The position numbers were made by a program, and so were the translations under genes. Below the pieces are notes generated by a model, which saw nothing but the letters and a program-made list of their open reading frames with translations, was not told the origin of the DNA and searched no databases. A stretch of DNA of 64,000 bases from Caulobacteraceae bacterium UBA3198 (GTDB lineage: Bacteria > Pseudomonadota > Alphaproteobacteria > Caulobacterales > Caulobacteraceae): positions 61,359 to 125,358 of the forward strand of contig DEWY01000003.1 in the NCBI GenBank assembly GCA_002363865.1, written 5' to 3'. Shown in pieces: positions 17,710 to 26,460 of this stretch (position 1 is the first letter of the stretch; every line of letters begins with the position of its first letter).

Positions 17710-19232
17710 TCGGCGGCCAGGCAGGCGCCTGCGGCCCCGTTGGGGCCCAGGGTGATGAAGGTGCGCCGGGGCTCGGCGGGCGCTTCCGGGGCGTCGAGAC
17801 GGAAATGCGCGCCCAGGCTTTCCTTGCGGTTCAGGGCGCAGCAGGCGGTCAGCCGCGCGGCCGTCAGGTCGGCGCACAGGCCATAGGCGCCTTCCAGCTC
17901 GTCCATCAGATCGATGAGCCGGGACAGGCCTGCGGCGTCGCGCACCACCCCGGCCTCGGCGCTCATGGCCATGCGCAGCCCCGACAGGGCCGCGTCCGGC
18001 AGGATCGGCGCGGCCGCGGCGGGCAGGATCCGGGTGCGGACCTCGGCGGCCTCCCGGGCGGCGGCGCCGGCTCTGGTTCCGAACACGGCGGCCTCAAGCA
18101 GGGAGTTGGAGGCCAGGCGGTTGGCGCCGTGCACGCCGGTCGACGCGCATTCGCCCGCCGCATAGAGGCCGGCCAGGGTGGTGGCGCCGTCAGCGTCGGT
18201 GACGATTCCGCCCATATGATAGTGGCAGGCCGGGGCCACCGGGATCGGCTGAACCCTTGGATCGACCCCGCCCGACAGGCAGGCGGCGAACACGGCGGGG
18301 AAGGCCTCGGGGAAGTGCTCGCCCACGGCGGCGCGGGCGTCGAGATAGGCGCCGCGGCCGGCGGCGCGCTCGGCGTGGATAGCGCGGGCCACCACATCCC
18401 GGGGCGCCAGCTCAGCGGCGGGATGATAGTTGGCCATGAAGGCCTCGCCCGAGGCGTTGATCAGCAGGGCGCCTTCGCCGCGCAGGGCCTCGGTGGCCAG
18501 GGGCGCGGGATCACGGCCGATATCGATGGCCGTGGGGTGGAACTGGACGAATTCCGGATCGGCGATCAGGGCGCCGGCCTGGGCGGCCAGGCCCAGGCCC
18601 TCGCCGCGCAGCTCCGGCGGGGTGGTGGTCACCGCATAGAGACCGCCGATGCCGCCGGTGGCCAGGATGACCGCCGGAGCGGTGATCTCGTGCAATTGCC
18701 CGCCCTGTTCGACGATCACGCCGCGCACCTGGCCCTCGGCGTCCTGCAGCAGGCCGCGCAGGCGAACGCCTGATCGCACCTCGATATGCCGCTGCGCCAG
18801 GGCCGCGGCGGTGACCGCGGCCATGATGGCCCGGCCGGCCTGGTCGCCCTTGACCCGGGCCACGCGGGCGCGGCTGTGGGCTGCCTCAAGGCTGAGGGAA
18901 AAGGCGCCGGCGGCGTCCCGGTCGAAGGGCGCGCCGAGTTCCGCCAGATGTCGCACCGCCGCTGCGCCCTCCCGGGCCAGCAGGGCGGCGCGCTCGGCGT
19001 CCACCAGGCCAGCGCCAGCGGCCACCGTGTCGGCCGCGTGCCGGGCCGCGTCGTCCTCGTCCGACAGGGCCGCGGCCATGCCGCCCTGCGCCCAGGCCGA
19101 GGAACAGCCCTTGTTCAGGGGCGCGCCGGTCAGGACCAGCACCTTGCGCGGCGCGGCGGCCAGGGCGGCCGACAGCCCCGCCAGGCCCGCACCGACGACC
19201 AGGACGCCGTCGTGCTGGGTGCGATGGGCCAT
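17706..19232 (-). CDS. nadB: L-aspartate oxidase
   Basis: A 508-aa flavoprotein of the succinate dehydrogenase/fumarate reductase family. It has the FAD dinucleotide fold [14 protein letters not shown], the [13 protein letters not shown] loop, [10 protein letters not shown], and [11 protein letters not shown] with substrate-binding His residues, then [23 protein letters not shown] (family signature). It oxidises L-aspartate to iminoaspartate, which NadA condenses with dihydroxyacetone phosphate. It overlaps nadA by one base (TGATG) and nadC by four, indicating tight translational coupling. Confidence 0.96.
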   Translation of the reverse strand: MAHRTQHDGVLVVGAGLAGLSAALAAAPRKVLVLTGAPLNKGCSSAWAQGGMAAALSDEDDAARHAADTVAAGAGLVDAERAALLAREGAAAVRHLAELGAPFDRDAAGAFSLSLEAAHSRARVARVKGDQAGRAIMAAVTAAALAQRHIEVRSGVRLRGLLQDAEGQVRGVIVEQGGQLHEITAPAVILATGGIGGLYAVTTTPPELRGEGLGLAAQAGALIADPEFVQFHPTAIDIGRDPAPLATEALRGEGALLINASGEAFMANYHPAAELAPRDVVARAIHAERAAGRGAYLDARAAVGEHFPEAFPAVFAACLSGGVDPRVQPIPVAPACHYHMGGIVTDADGATTLAGLYAAGECASTGVHGANRLASNSLLEAAVFGTRAGAAAREAAEVRTRILPAAAAPILPDAALSGLRMAMSAEAGVVRDAAGLSRLIDLMDELEGAYGLCADLTAARLTACCALNRKESLGAHFRLDAPEAPAEPRRTFITLGPNGAAGACLAAE

Positions 19233-20320
19233 CAGATCAGCTCCACATCCACATGGTGGCGGGCCTTGACCAGGTCATAGCGGGCCGGAACCGCCGGGGG
19301 CGGCAGGTCAATCATCCGCTGCACAGCCAGGCGGGCGCGATCAGCGATCTCCGGATCGACGAACACCTCGTACTGCTCTTTGATCAGGGCTTCGTAGATG
19401 TTCTCAAGGCTGATCCGCTTCATGTGCGGGCACAGGTTGCAGGGGCGCAGGAACTCGGTGTCCACCGCGTCCACGGCCACATTGTCGGCCATGGAGCATT
19501 CGGTGATCAGGATCACCTGCCTGGGCTTCTTGCTCAGCACATAGTCGTTCATCGCCGCGGTCGAACCGGCGAAGTCGGAGACCTCCAGCACCTCGGCCGG
19601 GCATTCGGGGTGGGCCAGAACCTGGGCGCCCGGATAGGCGGCCTTCAGGTCCAGGATGTCCTGGGCCTCGAAGCGCTCGTGCACCTCGCAGCGACCCTGC
19701 CAGGCGATGATCTTGACGTCGGTCTGGCGCGCCACGTTACGGGCGAGGAATTCGTCGGGGATCAGGATGACGCGATCGACGCCCCATTCCTTGGCCACAT
19801 GCTCCACCACCTGCACCGCATTGGCGCTGGTGCAGCAGACGTCGGTCTCGGCCTTCACGTCGGCGGTGGTGTTCACATAGGTGACCACCGGGATGCCGGG
19901 ATAGCGGGCCTTGATCAGGCGCACGTCCTCGCCGGTGATCGAGGAGGCCAGGCTGCAGCCGGCGCGCAGGTCGGGGATCAGGACGCGCTTGTCCGGCGAC
20001 AGGATCTTGGAGGTCTCGGCCATGAAGTGCACGCCGGCCTGGATGATGATGGCCGCGTCGGACCGGGCGGCCTCCTTGGCCAGGCCCAGGCTGTCGCCCA
20101 CATAGTCGCCGACCCCGTGGAAGATTTCGGGCGTCATATAGTTGTGGGCCAGGATGACCGCGTTCTTCTCCCGCTTGATGCGGTTGATCTCGGCGATCAG
20201 CGGGGCCTGGAGGCGCCACTCCATGGGCGTGACGTGCTTCTTGACCCGCTCCCAGAGCGCCTGGGTTTCGGCTTCCACCTGCGGGGTGAAGGCGAGGGGG
20301 GCAAATCCGTCGGCGGCCAT
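19232..20320 (-). CDS. nadA: Quinolinate synthase A
   Basis: A 362-aa quinolinate synthase. The three cysteines of the oxygen-sensitive 4Fe-4S cluster lie in the expected places ([18 protein letters not shown] and RPCNLCPHM). It also shows [11 protein letters not shown] and the HPECPAEV block. The ATG at 20320 is chosen because a perfect AAGGAGG lies 5 nt upstream; an upstream in-frame Met would place the two operator palindromes inside the gene. It heads the nadABC operon, and the first operator abuts its ribosome binding site. Confidence 0.96.
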   Translation of the reverse strand: MAADGFAPLAFTPQVEAETQALWERVKKHVTPMEWRLQAPLIAEINRIKREKNAVILAHNYMTPEIFHGVGDYVGDSLGLAKEAARSDAAIIIQAGVHFMAETSKILSPDKRVLIPDLRAGCSLASSITGEDVRLIKARYPGIPVVTYVNTTADVKAETDVCCTSANAVQVVEHVAKEWGVDRVILIPDEFLARNVARQTDVKIIAWQGRCEVHERFEAQDILDLKAAYPGAQVLAHPECPAEVLEVSDFAGSTAAMNDYVLSKKPRQVILITECSMADNVAVDAVDTEFLRPCNLCPHMKRISLENIYEALIKEQYEVFVDPEIADRARLAVQRMIDLPPPAVPARYDLVKARHHVDVELI

Positions 20321-20332
20321 GGCGTCCTCCTT

Positions 20333-20349
20333 ATGCTCAAAGTGAGCAT
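20333..20349. promoter_or_regulatory. Palindromic operator 1 of nadABC
   Basis: ATGCTCAAAGTGAGCAT: perfect 7-bp arms with a 3-nt centre, touching the nadA Shine-Dalgarno at 20326-20332. Occupancy would block transcription or ribosome access. The position suits a NAD-synthesis repressor such as NadQ of alphaproteobacteria (inference). Confidence 0.75.
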
Positions 20350-20399
20350 TTCTCTGGCCCAAAAAAGCGCGCCTGCAGGCTCTTGCGAGGCGCTCTGAT

Positions 20400-20416
20400 A
20401 TGCTCAAACAGAGCAT
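20400..20416. promoter_or_regulatory. Palindromic operator 2 of nadABC
   Basis: ATGCTCAAACAGAGCAT, identical to operator 1 at 15 of 17 positions, centred 67 bp upstream of it. It may overlap the promoter, and it also lies 66 bp before the divergent SleB gene. Confidence 0.7.
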
Positions 20417-20481
20417 AAGCTGTCGAACCAGATATAGACCCTTAGACGCGGGATGCAAGCGCCCGCTTTTTCGCCGTCTTC

Positions 20482-21672
20482 ATGTCGCCTATAGCTGGTC
20501 CCTTGCTGGCCCGGGCCCAGCGCAGCCTCGGACATCGCTTGACCGCTCTCCTTCGACCCCTGTCCCTGCTGGCAGCAAGTCTGGTCCTGGCCGGCTGTTT
20601 GACCACCTATGACCGACCGCTCAACGCCGGCCGGGCCGAAGGTCTGGCGACTGTGGCCCGCAGCCTGTCGGATGTGGGACTGCAACGCCTCACCGCCGAT
20701 ATGGACCCGGCCATGCTGGCCCTGGCGAGGCGCCACGACCCTGCGCCGCGCAAGGACTATTGGGGCCGCGTGCCGGGTTGGGAAACCTATGACCTCGCCA
20801 CCCTGCCGACCCTGGGGTTCGGCACCGCCTTCGATATGGCGGCCCGGGAGATCAACGCCTTCAAGCCCTTCGCCGACCTGCCGATCAATCCCATGGAGCC
20901 CTTCATCCTGCGGGCCTCGCGACAGGACCAGGCCCAGGCCCTGCGCTGTCTCAGCCAGGCCATCTATTACGAAGCCGCCCGGGAGCCGCGGGAGGGCCAG
21001 CGGGCGGTGGCCCAGGTGGTGCTGAACCGGGTGCGCCATCCGGCCTATCCCAACTCGGTCTGCGGCGTGGTCTTCCAGGGCTCGGCCCGCAGCACGGGCT
21101 GTCAGTTCAGCTTCACCTGCGACGGCTCCCTGACCTGGGCGCCGGAGCCGGGGCTCTGGCGTCAGGTGGAGGCGGTGGCCCGGGAGGCCCTGGAGGGCTT
21201 CGTCGAGACCGGCGTGGGATCAGCCACCCACTATCACGCCGACTATGTGGCGCCTTACTGGGCCCCGACCCTGGTGAAGATGACGAAGGTCGGCGCGCAC
21301 ATCTTCTATCGCTGGACAGGGCCGATGGGCGAGCCGCCGGCCTTCACCAGCCGCTATGTCGGCGGGGAGGAGAACCTGTCGGTGGCCATCCTGGGGGGCG
21401 TCGACGCCCGCACCCAGGGCCTGTTCAACGCCGGTCAGGCCCTGGCGCCTGGCCGCAAGGTGACCCTGGCCCTGGCCGGCGAGGTGCGCACCTATGAGGT
21501 GGCCGAGCCCGGAAGCGGGGAGGCGGGGACCCGCCTGGCCGGCGTGCTGCAGCCCACCCGCCGCCAGCCGACTCCTGAAGAGGTCCGCCAGATCAATGAG
21601 CGTCTGGCGCAGGTGGAGGCCGAGCTGAACGGGGCGGACCCTGATGTAGGTCTGCCGCCTATAGCTCCGTGA
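20482..21672 (+). CDS. SleB-family cell wall hydrolase, lipoprotein (paralog 2)
   Basis: A 396-aa exported protein with lipobox VLAGC near residues 35-39. Its Hydrolase_2 domain spans about residues 150-275 and shows SQAIYYEAAREP (Glu retained, the GE pair of paralog 1 is changed), AVAQVVLNRVRHPAYP, CGVVFQG, CQFSFTCDG and THYHADYVAPYW. The first 140 residues include a DPAMLALARRHDPAP segment shared with paralog 1 (DPGVLRIARRHDPF), so the two genes are related beyond the catalytic domain. It probably remodels peptidoglycan at the outer membrane side. The 3' end overlaps the convergent GNAT gene by 14 nt. Confidence 0.82.
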   Translation: MSPIAGPLLARAQRSLGHRLTALLRPLSLLAASLVLAGCLTTYDRPLNAGRAEGLATVARSLSDVGLQRLTADMDPAMLALARRHDPAPRKDYWGRVPGWETYDLATLPTLGFGTAFDMAAREINAFKPFADLPINPMEPFILRASRQDQAQALRCLSQAIYYEAAREPREGQRAVAQVVLNRVRHPAYPNSVCGVVFQGSARSTGCQFSFTCDGSLTWAPEPGLWRQVEAVAREALEGFVETGVGSATHYHADYVAPYWAPTLVKMTKVGAHIFYRWTGPMGEPPAFTSRYVGGEENLSVAILGGVDARTQGLFNAGQALAPGRKVTLALAGEVRTYEVAEPGSGEAGTRLAGVLQPTRRQPTPEEVRQINERLAQVEAELNGADPDVGLPPIAP

Positions 21673-22147
21673 AGGCGTCCGGATAGGCCAGGGTCAGGGG
21701 CTGGTCGAAGGCGCCGTCCTCGATGGCCTGGGCCATGAAGGCCGGCGATCCCGCATAGGGCGAGGCGACCATCGCCGTGGCCTCGGCCGAGAAGCCGAAG
21801 CGGGGATAATAGTCGGGGTGGCCCAGCACGATGACGCCGTGGGCCCCGCACTCCTTGCAGAACTCCAATCCCGCCCGCACCAGGGCCGAGCCCTGGCCTT
21901 GACCCTGCTCGCCCGGGATCACCGCCATGGGAGCCAGCGCCAGGTAGAGGTTCACGCTGTCGGCCCACAGCCGGCTGAACAGGATGTGGCCGACAATCTC
22001 GCTGTCAGTCTCGGCCACCAGCTCGAAGACGGCGTCCCCGTCGGCCCGAAGCCGCTCCACCAGATCCGCCTCCGCCGCCCCCGGAAACGCGGCCAGGTTC
22101 ACCGCCCGGATGGCGGCATGGTCGGCGGCGCGGGCATGTCGGATCAT
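21659..22147 (-). CDS. YhbS-like GNAT N-acetyltransferase
   Basis: A 162-aa single-domain acetyltransferase. It shows ETDSEIVGHILFSRL (beta strands 2-3), LALAPMAVIPGEQGQGQGSALV with the acetyl-CoA loop QGQGSAL, and VLGHPDYYPRFGF, typical of YhbS-type enzymes. Substrate unknown. It is convergent with and overlaps the second SleB gene by 14 nt at their 3' ends. Upstream lies a REP doublet rather than an obvious promoter. Confidence 0.8.
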   Translation of the reverse strand: MIRHARAADHAAIRAVNLAAFPGAAEADLVERLRADGDAVFELVAETDSEIVGHILFSRLWADSVNLYLALAPMAVIPGEQGQGQGSALVRAGLEFCKECGAHGVIVLGHPDYYPRFGFSAEATAMVASPYAGSPAFMAQAIEDGAFDQPLTLAYPDAFTEL

Positions 22148-22173
22148 CGGGTGCTTCCTATCAACGTTCCGTC

Positions 22174-22244
22174 ATGGTCGGGCTTGACCCGACCATCACC
22201 GTCGAACTCCAGTGTTCATGGGTCCTCGGGTCAAGCCCGAGGAC
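22174..22244. repeat. REPIN-like doublet of palindromes (copies 1 and 2)
   Basis: Copy 1, ATGGTCGGG-CTTGA-CCCGACCAT (22174-22196), and copy 2, GTCCTCGGG-TCAAG-CCCGAGGAC (22222-22244), each with perfect 9-bp arms, face in opposite orientation. The spacer includes GAACTCCAGTGTTCATGG, nearly the same as in the doublet at 22681-22757. Confidence 0.85.
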
Positions 22245-22303
22245 GACGGATTTGAGGGTGTGCTTTGCTGGAGGCGCGCCCTCGCACGACCCCTGCCACC
22301 GTC

Positions 22304-22325
22304 ATGCACGGCTTGACCCGAGCAT
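22304..22325. repeat. REP-like palindrome, degenerate copy 3
   Basis: ATGCACGG-CTTGA-CCCGAGCAT: the same family with one substitution and one lost base in the left arm. It is followed by CCATGCACACCCGGCGA, which matches the sequence after copy 4, so it is probably a decayed doublet half. Confidence 0.7.
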
Positions 22326-22366
22326 CCATGCACACCCGGCGACTGCGGCAGACCCACAGACGTGCG

Positions 22367-22657
22367 CTAAACCAGCCCTGCATACAGATCGTCCCAAGTG
22401 GGGTTCACCGCTTCGATCAGGGCGATCTTCCAGTCGCGGCGATAGTGTTTGAGCGCCTTCTCCCGACGGATGGCTTCAGAGATCAGGTCGTGCGGCTCGT
22501 ACCAGACCAGATGCTTGAGGCCATAGGTCTGGGTGAAGCCCGGGTAGACGCCTTCCCGGTGCTCCCACACCCGTCGAGCAAGATCTCCCGTCACGCCGAC
22601 ATAGAGCGCGCCGTGCCGCCGGTTGCTCATCATGTAGACGGCCGGATAGGGCCGCAC
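22367..22657 (-). CDS. GIY-YIG single-domain nuclease (UPF0213-like)
   Basis: A 96-aa protein. The GIY-YIG core is AVYMMSNRRHGALYVGVTG, with the catalytic Arg in DLARRVWEHREG and the late Glu/Lys segment EAIRREKALKHYRRDWK. Such short proteins are commonly annotated as UvrC-like or UPF0213 and have no settled function. The frame is open to an ATG at 22747, but that extension is translated REP sequence. I choose GTG at 22657 with AGGGGGAGAG before it. The gene sits between two REP-like doublets of one family, which suggests a functional or mobilisation link. Confidence 0.78.
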   Translation of the reverse strand: MRPYPAVYMMSNRRHGALYVGVTGDLARRVWEHREGVYPGFTQTYGLKHLVWYEPHDLISEAIRREKALKHYRRDWKIALIEAVNPTWDDLYAGLV

Positions 22658-22680
22658 CCTCTCCCCCTCACCACCCGTCT

Positions 22681-22757
22681 TGCTCGGGCTTGACCCGAGC
22701 ATCCATGCACACCGGCGAACTCCAATGTTCATGGGTCTTCGGGTCAAGCCCGAAGAC
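22681..22757. repeat. REPIN-like doublet of palindromes (copies 4 and 5)
   Basis: Copy 4, TGCTCGGG-CTTGA-CCCGAGCA (22681-22701), and copy 5, GTCTTCGGG-TCAAG-CCCGAAGAC (22735-22757), are inverted relative to each other as in the first doublet. The spacer carries GAACTCCAATGTTCATGG. Arms covary: substitutions are matched on both sides, indicating selection for the hairpin. Confidence 0.85.
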
Positions 22758-22811
22758 GACGGAGTTTGGGTTTGTGCTGGGGCCAGCCAACCTCTCCGCC
22801 CACCACCTGTC

Positions 22812-22834
22812 GTGCTCGGGTCAAGCCCGAGGAC
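22812..22834. repeat. REP-like palindrome, solo copy 6
   Basis: GTGCTCGGG-TCAAG-CCCGAGGAC, with one mismatch in the arms. It lies 19 nt from the 3' end of the MurA-like gene, a typical extragenic position for REP elements. Confidence 0.7.
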
Positions 22835-22852
22835 GACGGGCTAATAGGCCCC

Positions 22853-24151
22853 TCAGTCGCCCAGCACCCACTCCACGTCGGCGCCCAGGGCGTTGAGATT
22901 CTCGACGAAGTTGGGGTGGGCGCGCTTGATCGGCGCGGCGTTGTAGATGGTCGACTTGCCCTCAATGCTGGCGGCCAGCATGAACAACGCGATGGCCACC
23001 CGGATGATGTAGGGGCTTTCCACCTCGGCGGGGAACAGGGGCTTGCCCCCATAGGTGATCACCCGGTGGGGATCGCACAGCACGGCGTGACCGCCGAACT
23101 TGGCGAGCTCCGAGGTCCAGCCGAGCGCGCCCTCATAGACCTTGTTCCAGAACATCACCGAACCCTCGGCCCGGACGCCCAGCGCGATGAAGATCGGCAG
23201 CAGATCAGCCGGCACATAGGGCCAGGGGGCGGCCTCCACCTTCTGCAGGATGTGGCTGGTATAGGGCTGGCGCACATGCAGCGGGCCGTCCAGCCTGGCC
23301 CGGGACCAGCCGTCCTTGTGGGTCACCTCGACGCCGAACTTGGCGAAGGTGCGGTCGATCAGCGGGAAGGATTCCGAGGCGCCGTTGCGCACCGCCACGT
23401 CGCCGCCGGTGATCGCGCCCATGGCCAGGAAGGTGGCCACCTCGTGGAAGTCGTCCTGGAAGGTGAAGGTGGTGGCCCCCAGCCGCTCGACCCCCTCGAT
23501 GGTCAGGGTCGAGGCCCCGACGCCCTGGACGCTGGCGCCCATCTGGATGAGGAAGCGGCAGAACTCCTGGACGTGGGGCTCGCAGGCGGCGTTGACCAGT
23601 TGCGAGGTTCCCTTGGCCGTGGCCGCACAGATGGCGAAGTTCTCGGTGGTGGTCACCGAGGCGTAGTCCAGCCAGTGGCGGGTGGCGTGGAAGCCCTCAG
23701 GGGTCGAGATCAGGATGGCGCCCTCGCGGGTCTCCACCCGGGCGCCGAAGGCCTCGAAGACCTCCAGGTGCGGATCAATCTCCCGGGCGCCCAGGGTGCA
23801 GCCCTTGGCCTCGTCCTCCAGGCTGGCCTGGCCGAACCGGTGCAGCAGGGCCGGAATGAGCATCACCGAAGAGCGCATGCCCAGCGGCAGGTGCGCCCCT
23901 TCGGCCCGGAGGTTCTCGCCGTGGTGCAGGCGCAGGGTCCCGGTGGCGTAGTCCATGTCCACCTGGCTGCCGAGCGCCTGGAAGAACTCCAGGATCTTGC
24001 GCACATCGGTGATGTCCGGCACCCGGTGCAGGACCAGGGGCGCGTCGCTGAGCAGGGTGGCGCACAGCACCGGCAGGACGGCGTTCTTGTTGGCGGAGGG
24101 CGTGATCTCGCCCCGCAGGGGGCGGCCCCCGCGTACGATCAGATTCGTCAT
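22853..24151 (-). CDS. MurA-like UDP-GlcNAc enolpyruvyltransferase, divergent paralog
   Basis: A 432-aa protein with the EPSP-synthase/MurA fold. The key MurA residues are present by alignment to E. coli: Lys22 (SANKNAVLP), Arg93 (MRSSVM), Cys118 (GCTLGARE), Arg123, Asp317 (VPADLL) and Arg385 (SPYIIRVA). The usual FENRF region is instead FWNKVYEGALGW, and the C-terminal domain is unusually aromatic. MurA adds enolpyruvate to UDP-GlcNAc in the first step of peptidoglycan synthesis. This copy may be a second, specialised enzyme; whether a canonical murA exists elsewhere cannot be seen. It is just downstream of trxB on the same strand, 29 nt apart. Confidence 0.82.
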   Translation of the reverse strand: MTNLIVRGGRPLRGEITPSANKNAVLPVLCATLLSDAPLVLHRVPDITDVRKILEFFQALGSQVDMDYATGTLRLHHGENLRAEGAHLPLGMRSSVMLIPALLHRFGQASLEDEAKGCTLGAREIDPHLEVFEAFGARVETREGAILISTPEGFHATRHWLDYASVTTTENFAICAATAKGTSQLVNAACEPHVQEFCRFLIQMGASVQGVGASTLTIEGVERLGATTFTFQDDFHEVATFLAMGAITGGDVAVRNGASESFPLIDRTFAKFGVEVTHKDGWSRARLDGPLHVRQPYTSHILQKVEAAPWPYVPADLLPIFIALGVRAEGSVMFWNKVYEGALGWTSELAKFGGHAVLCDPHRVITYGGKPLFPAEVESPYIIRVAIALFMLAASIEGKSTIYNAAPIKRAHPNFVENLNALGADVEWVLGD

Positions 24152-24180
24152 GGGCCCTCGTTAACCGGTCACAGGGGCGC

Positions 24181-25182
24181 CTACCAGACGCCGATCTTCT
24201 CGGCCTCGGCGTGGCTGATCGGGTTGTGCGCCTTGCGGTGGTCTTCCTCGGCCAGGAACCGCACCGCCTCAAGGGCGGCCATGCAGCCCATGCCCGCCGC
24301 CGTCACCGCCTGGCGATAGATGTCGTCGGTGACGTCGCCGGCGGCGTAGACGCCTTCGATCTCGGTCGAGGCCGTGCCGGGCTTCACATCCAGATAGCCC
24401 GCAGCGTCCATGGACAGCTGGCCTTTGAACAGTTCAGACGCCGGGGCGTGGCCGATGGCCACGAAGACGCCGGCGCAGTCGATGGTCTGGGTCTCGCCGG
24501 TCTTGACGTTCTTCAGCCGCACGCCGGTGACGCTCAGGGGATCGGTCTCGCCCAGCACTTCGTCGACCGCGCAGTCCCAGACCACCTCGACCTTGGGATG
24601 CGCAAACAGACGTTCCTGCAGAATCTTCTCGGCCCGCAGTTCGTCGCGGCGATGGACCAGGGTGACCTTGGAGGCGAAATTGGTGAGGAACAGGGCCTCC
24701 TCCACCGCCGTGTTGCCGCCGCCGACCACCACGACATCCTTGCCGCGATAGAAGAAGCCGTCGCAGGTGGCGCAGGCCGAGACTCCGAAGCCCTGGAACT
24801 TCTGCTCGCTGTCGAGGCCCAGCCAGCGGGCCTGGGCGCCCGTGGAGATGATCAGGGTCTCGGCCAGCCACACCTGACCGGAGTCGCACTCCAAGCGGAA
24901 CGGCCGTTTCGACAGGTCCACCTTCAGGACGATGTCGTTGATGATCTCGGTCCCCACATGCTCGGCCTGGGCCTGCATCTGCTCCATCAGCCAGGGACCC
25001 TGGATCGCCTCGGCGAAACCCGGATAGTTCTCCACATCGGTGGTGATGGTCAGCTGGCCGCCCGGCTGCAGGCCGGCGATCAGAACAGGGTTCAACAGGG
25101 CCCGGGCCGCATAGACCGCGGCGGTATAGCCGGCGGGGCCGGACCCGATGATGAGGCAGCGTGTGGTGCGAGGCTCAGACAT
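24181..25182 (-). CDS. trxB: Thioredoxin-disulfide reductase
   Basis: A 333-aa low-Mr thioredoxin reductase. The FAD-binding motif is IIGSGPAGYTAAVYAAR, the redox-active disulfide is CATC in SACATCDGFFYRG, the NADPH-binding motif is VVVGGGNTAVEEALFL with HRRDELRAEK, and the C-terminal FAD block is GVYAAGDVTDDIYRQAVTAAG. It reduces thioredoxin in the cytoplasm with NADPH. It starts at 25182 and diverges from pseI across a 216-nt region that must hold both promoters. Confidence 0.95.
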   Translation of the reverse strand: MSEPRTTRCLIIGSGPAGYTAAVYAARALLNPVLIAGLQPGGQLTITTDVENYPGFAEAIQGPWLMEQMQAQAEHVGTEIINDIVLKVDLSKRPFRLECDSGQVWLAETLIISTGAQARWLGLDSEQKFQGFGVSACATCDGFFYRGKDVVVVGGGNTAVEEALFLTNFASKVTLVHRRDELRAEKILQERLFAHPKVEVVWDCAVDEVLGETDPLSVTGVRLKNVKTGETQTIDCAGVFVAIGHAPASELFKGQLSMDAAGYLDVKPGTASTEIEGVYAAGDVTDDIYRQAVTAAGMGCMAALEAVRFLAEEDHRKAHNPISHAEAEKIGVW

Positions 25183-25398
25183 GGGTCCTATTTAGAGAAG
25201 ATTCCGCGATGCGCGAGGGCGCGGGCGCAACAAGATGATCCCTCAGCCGTGCGATCCCCTGGGCAGGCGGCCGCCGCCGGGGTCGGATTGGGCGCCGTTT
25301 TGGGGGTATTTCGCGCCCGAAAGGGCCCGAAAAGGTCGATTTAACGCACTGTTCTGAGGTGCCTCGTTAGACTGTCTCCCATTCACGGGGACTGCGTC

Positions 25399-26460
25399 GT
25401 GCCTGAGCTGACCGACATCGAGATCGCCGGCCGCAAGATCGGCCCGGGCTGCCCGCCATTCGTGATCTGCGAGCTGTCGGGCAACCACAATGGCGACCTC
25501 GACCGCGCCCTGGCCATGATCGATGCGGCGGCGGCCACCGGCTGCGACGCCATCAAGATCCAGACCTACACCGCCGACACCATCACCATGGATGTGGACC
25601 GGCCGGAGTTCCGCATTGAGGGCGGGCTATGGGACGGCCGCAGCCTGCATGAGCTCTATCAGGAGGCCCAGACCCCCTACGAATGGCATCCGGCCCTGTT
25701 CGAGCGGGCCCGGGCCCGGGGCGTGATCCTGTTCTCCAGTCCGTTTGACGAGAGCGCGGTGGACCTGCTCGCCAGCCTGGAGGCGCCGGCCTACAAGATC
25801 GCCTCCTTCGAGGCCGTGGATCTGCCGCTGATCGCCTATGCGGCGCGCCACGGTAAACCGCTGATCATTTCCACGGGCATGGCCAATCTGGCCGAGATCG
25901 AGGCGGCCCGGGACGCGGCCCTTTCGGCCGGCGCGGCCGGGGTCGTGCTGCTGCATTGCGTGTCCAGCTATCCGGCCAGCTTCGCCGACGCCAATCTGCG
26001 CACCATTCCGGACATGGCCGCCCGGTTCGGCTGCCCCATCGGGCTGTCGGATCACACGCCGGGGACGGCCGCGGCCGTGGCCGCCGTGGCGCTCGGCGCC
26101 TGCGTGATCGAGAAGCACTTCACCCTGGCCAGGTCCGATGGCGGCCCGGACGCGGCGTTTTCCCTGGAGCCGGATGAGTTTTCGGCCCTGGTGTCCGACA
26201 CACGCTCAGCCTGGGAGGCCCTGGGGGCGGCGCAATACGACCTGCTGGGGTCGGAGCGGGCCAACGCCCAGTTCCGCCGCTCGCTCTATGTGGCCGCCGA
26301 TGTGAAGGCTGGCGTCCGGATCACGGCCGCTGATGTCAGGTCGATCCGTCCAGGCCTTGGCCTTCGGCCCGAACACCGCGACGCCGTGGTCGGGCGGGTG
26401 GCGACCCGTAATCTCAAGCGCGGCGAACCGCTGGCCTGGGACATGCTCAGCGAGGCCTAG
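25399..26460 (+). CDS. pseI: Pseudaminic acid synthase
   Basis: A 353-aa NeuB-family synthase with an N-terminal TIM barrel (ICELSGNHNGDLDRA, AIKIQTYTADT, SSPFDESAVDLL, YKIASFEAVDLPLI, GLSDHTPG, EKHFTLARSDGGPDAAFS) and a C-terminal SAF antifreeze-like domain (RRSLYVAADVKAGVRIT onward, from about residue 290). The SDGGPDAAFSL stretch fits PseI better than the sialic-acid enzyme. It condenses 6-deoxy-AltdiNAc with phosphoenolpyruvate. The GTG at 25399 is the start. Its 3' end overlaps the convergent pseH by 4 nt. Confidence 0.9.
   Translation: MPELTDIEIAGRKIGPGCPPFVICELSGNHNGDLDRALAMIDAAAATGCDAIKIQTYTADTITMDVDRPEFRIEGGLWDGRSLHELYQEAQTPYEWHPALFERARARGVILFSSPFDESAVDLLASLEAPAYKIASFEAVDLPLIAYAARHGKPLIISTGMANLAEIEAARDAALSAGAAGVVLLHCVSSYPASFADANLRTIPDMAARFGCPIGLSDHTPGTAAAVAAVALGACVIEKHFTLARSDGGPDAAFSLEPDEFSALVSDTRSAWEALGAAQYDLLGSERANAQFRRSLYVAADVKAGVRITAADVRSIRPGLGLRPEHRDAVVGRVATRNLKRGEPLAWDMLSEA

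Noticed and set aside
22148..22852. CRISPR-like array because of repeated short palindromes
   Set aside because: Repeats are irregularly spaced, occur in both orientations, and the spacers between doublets are nearly identical to one another, unlike CRISPR spacers.
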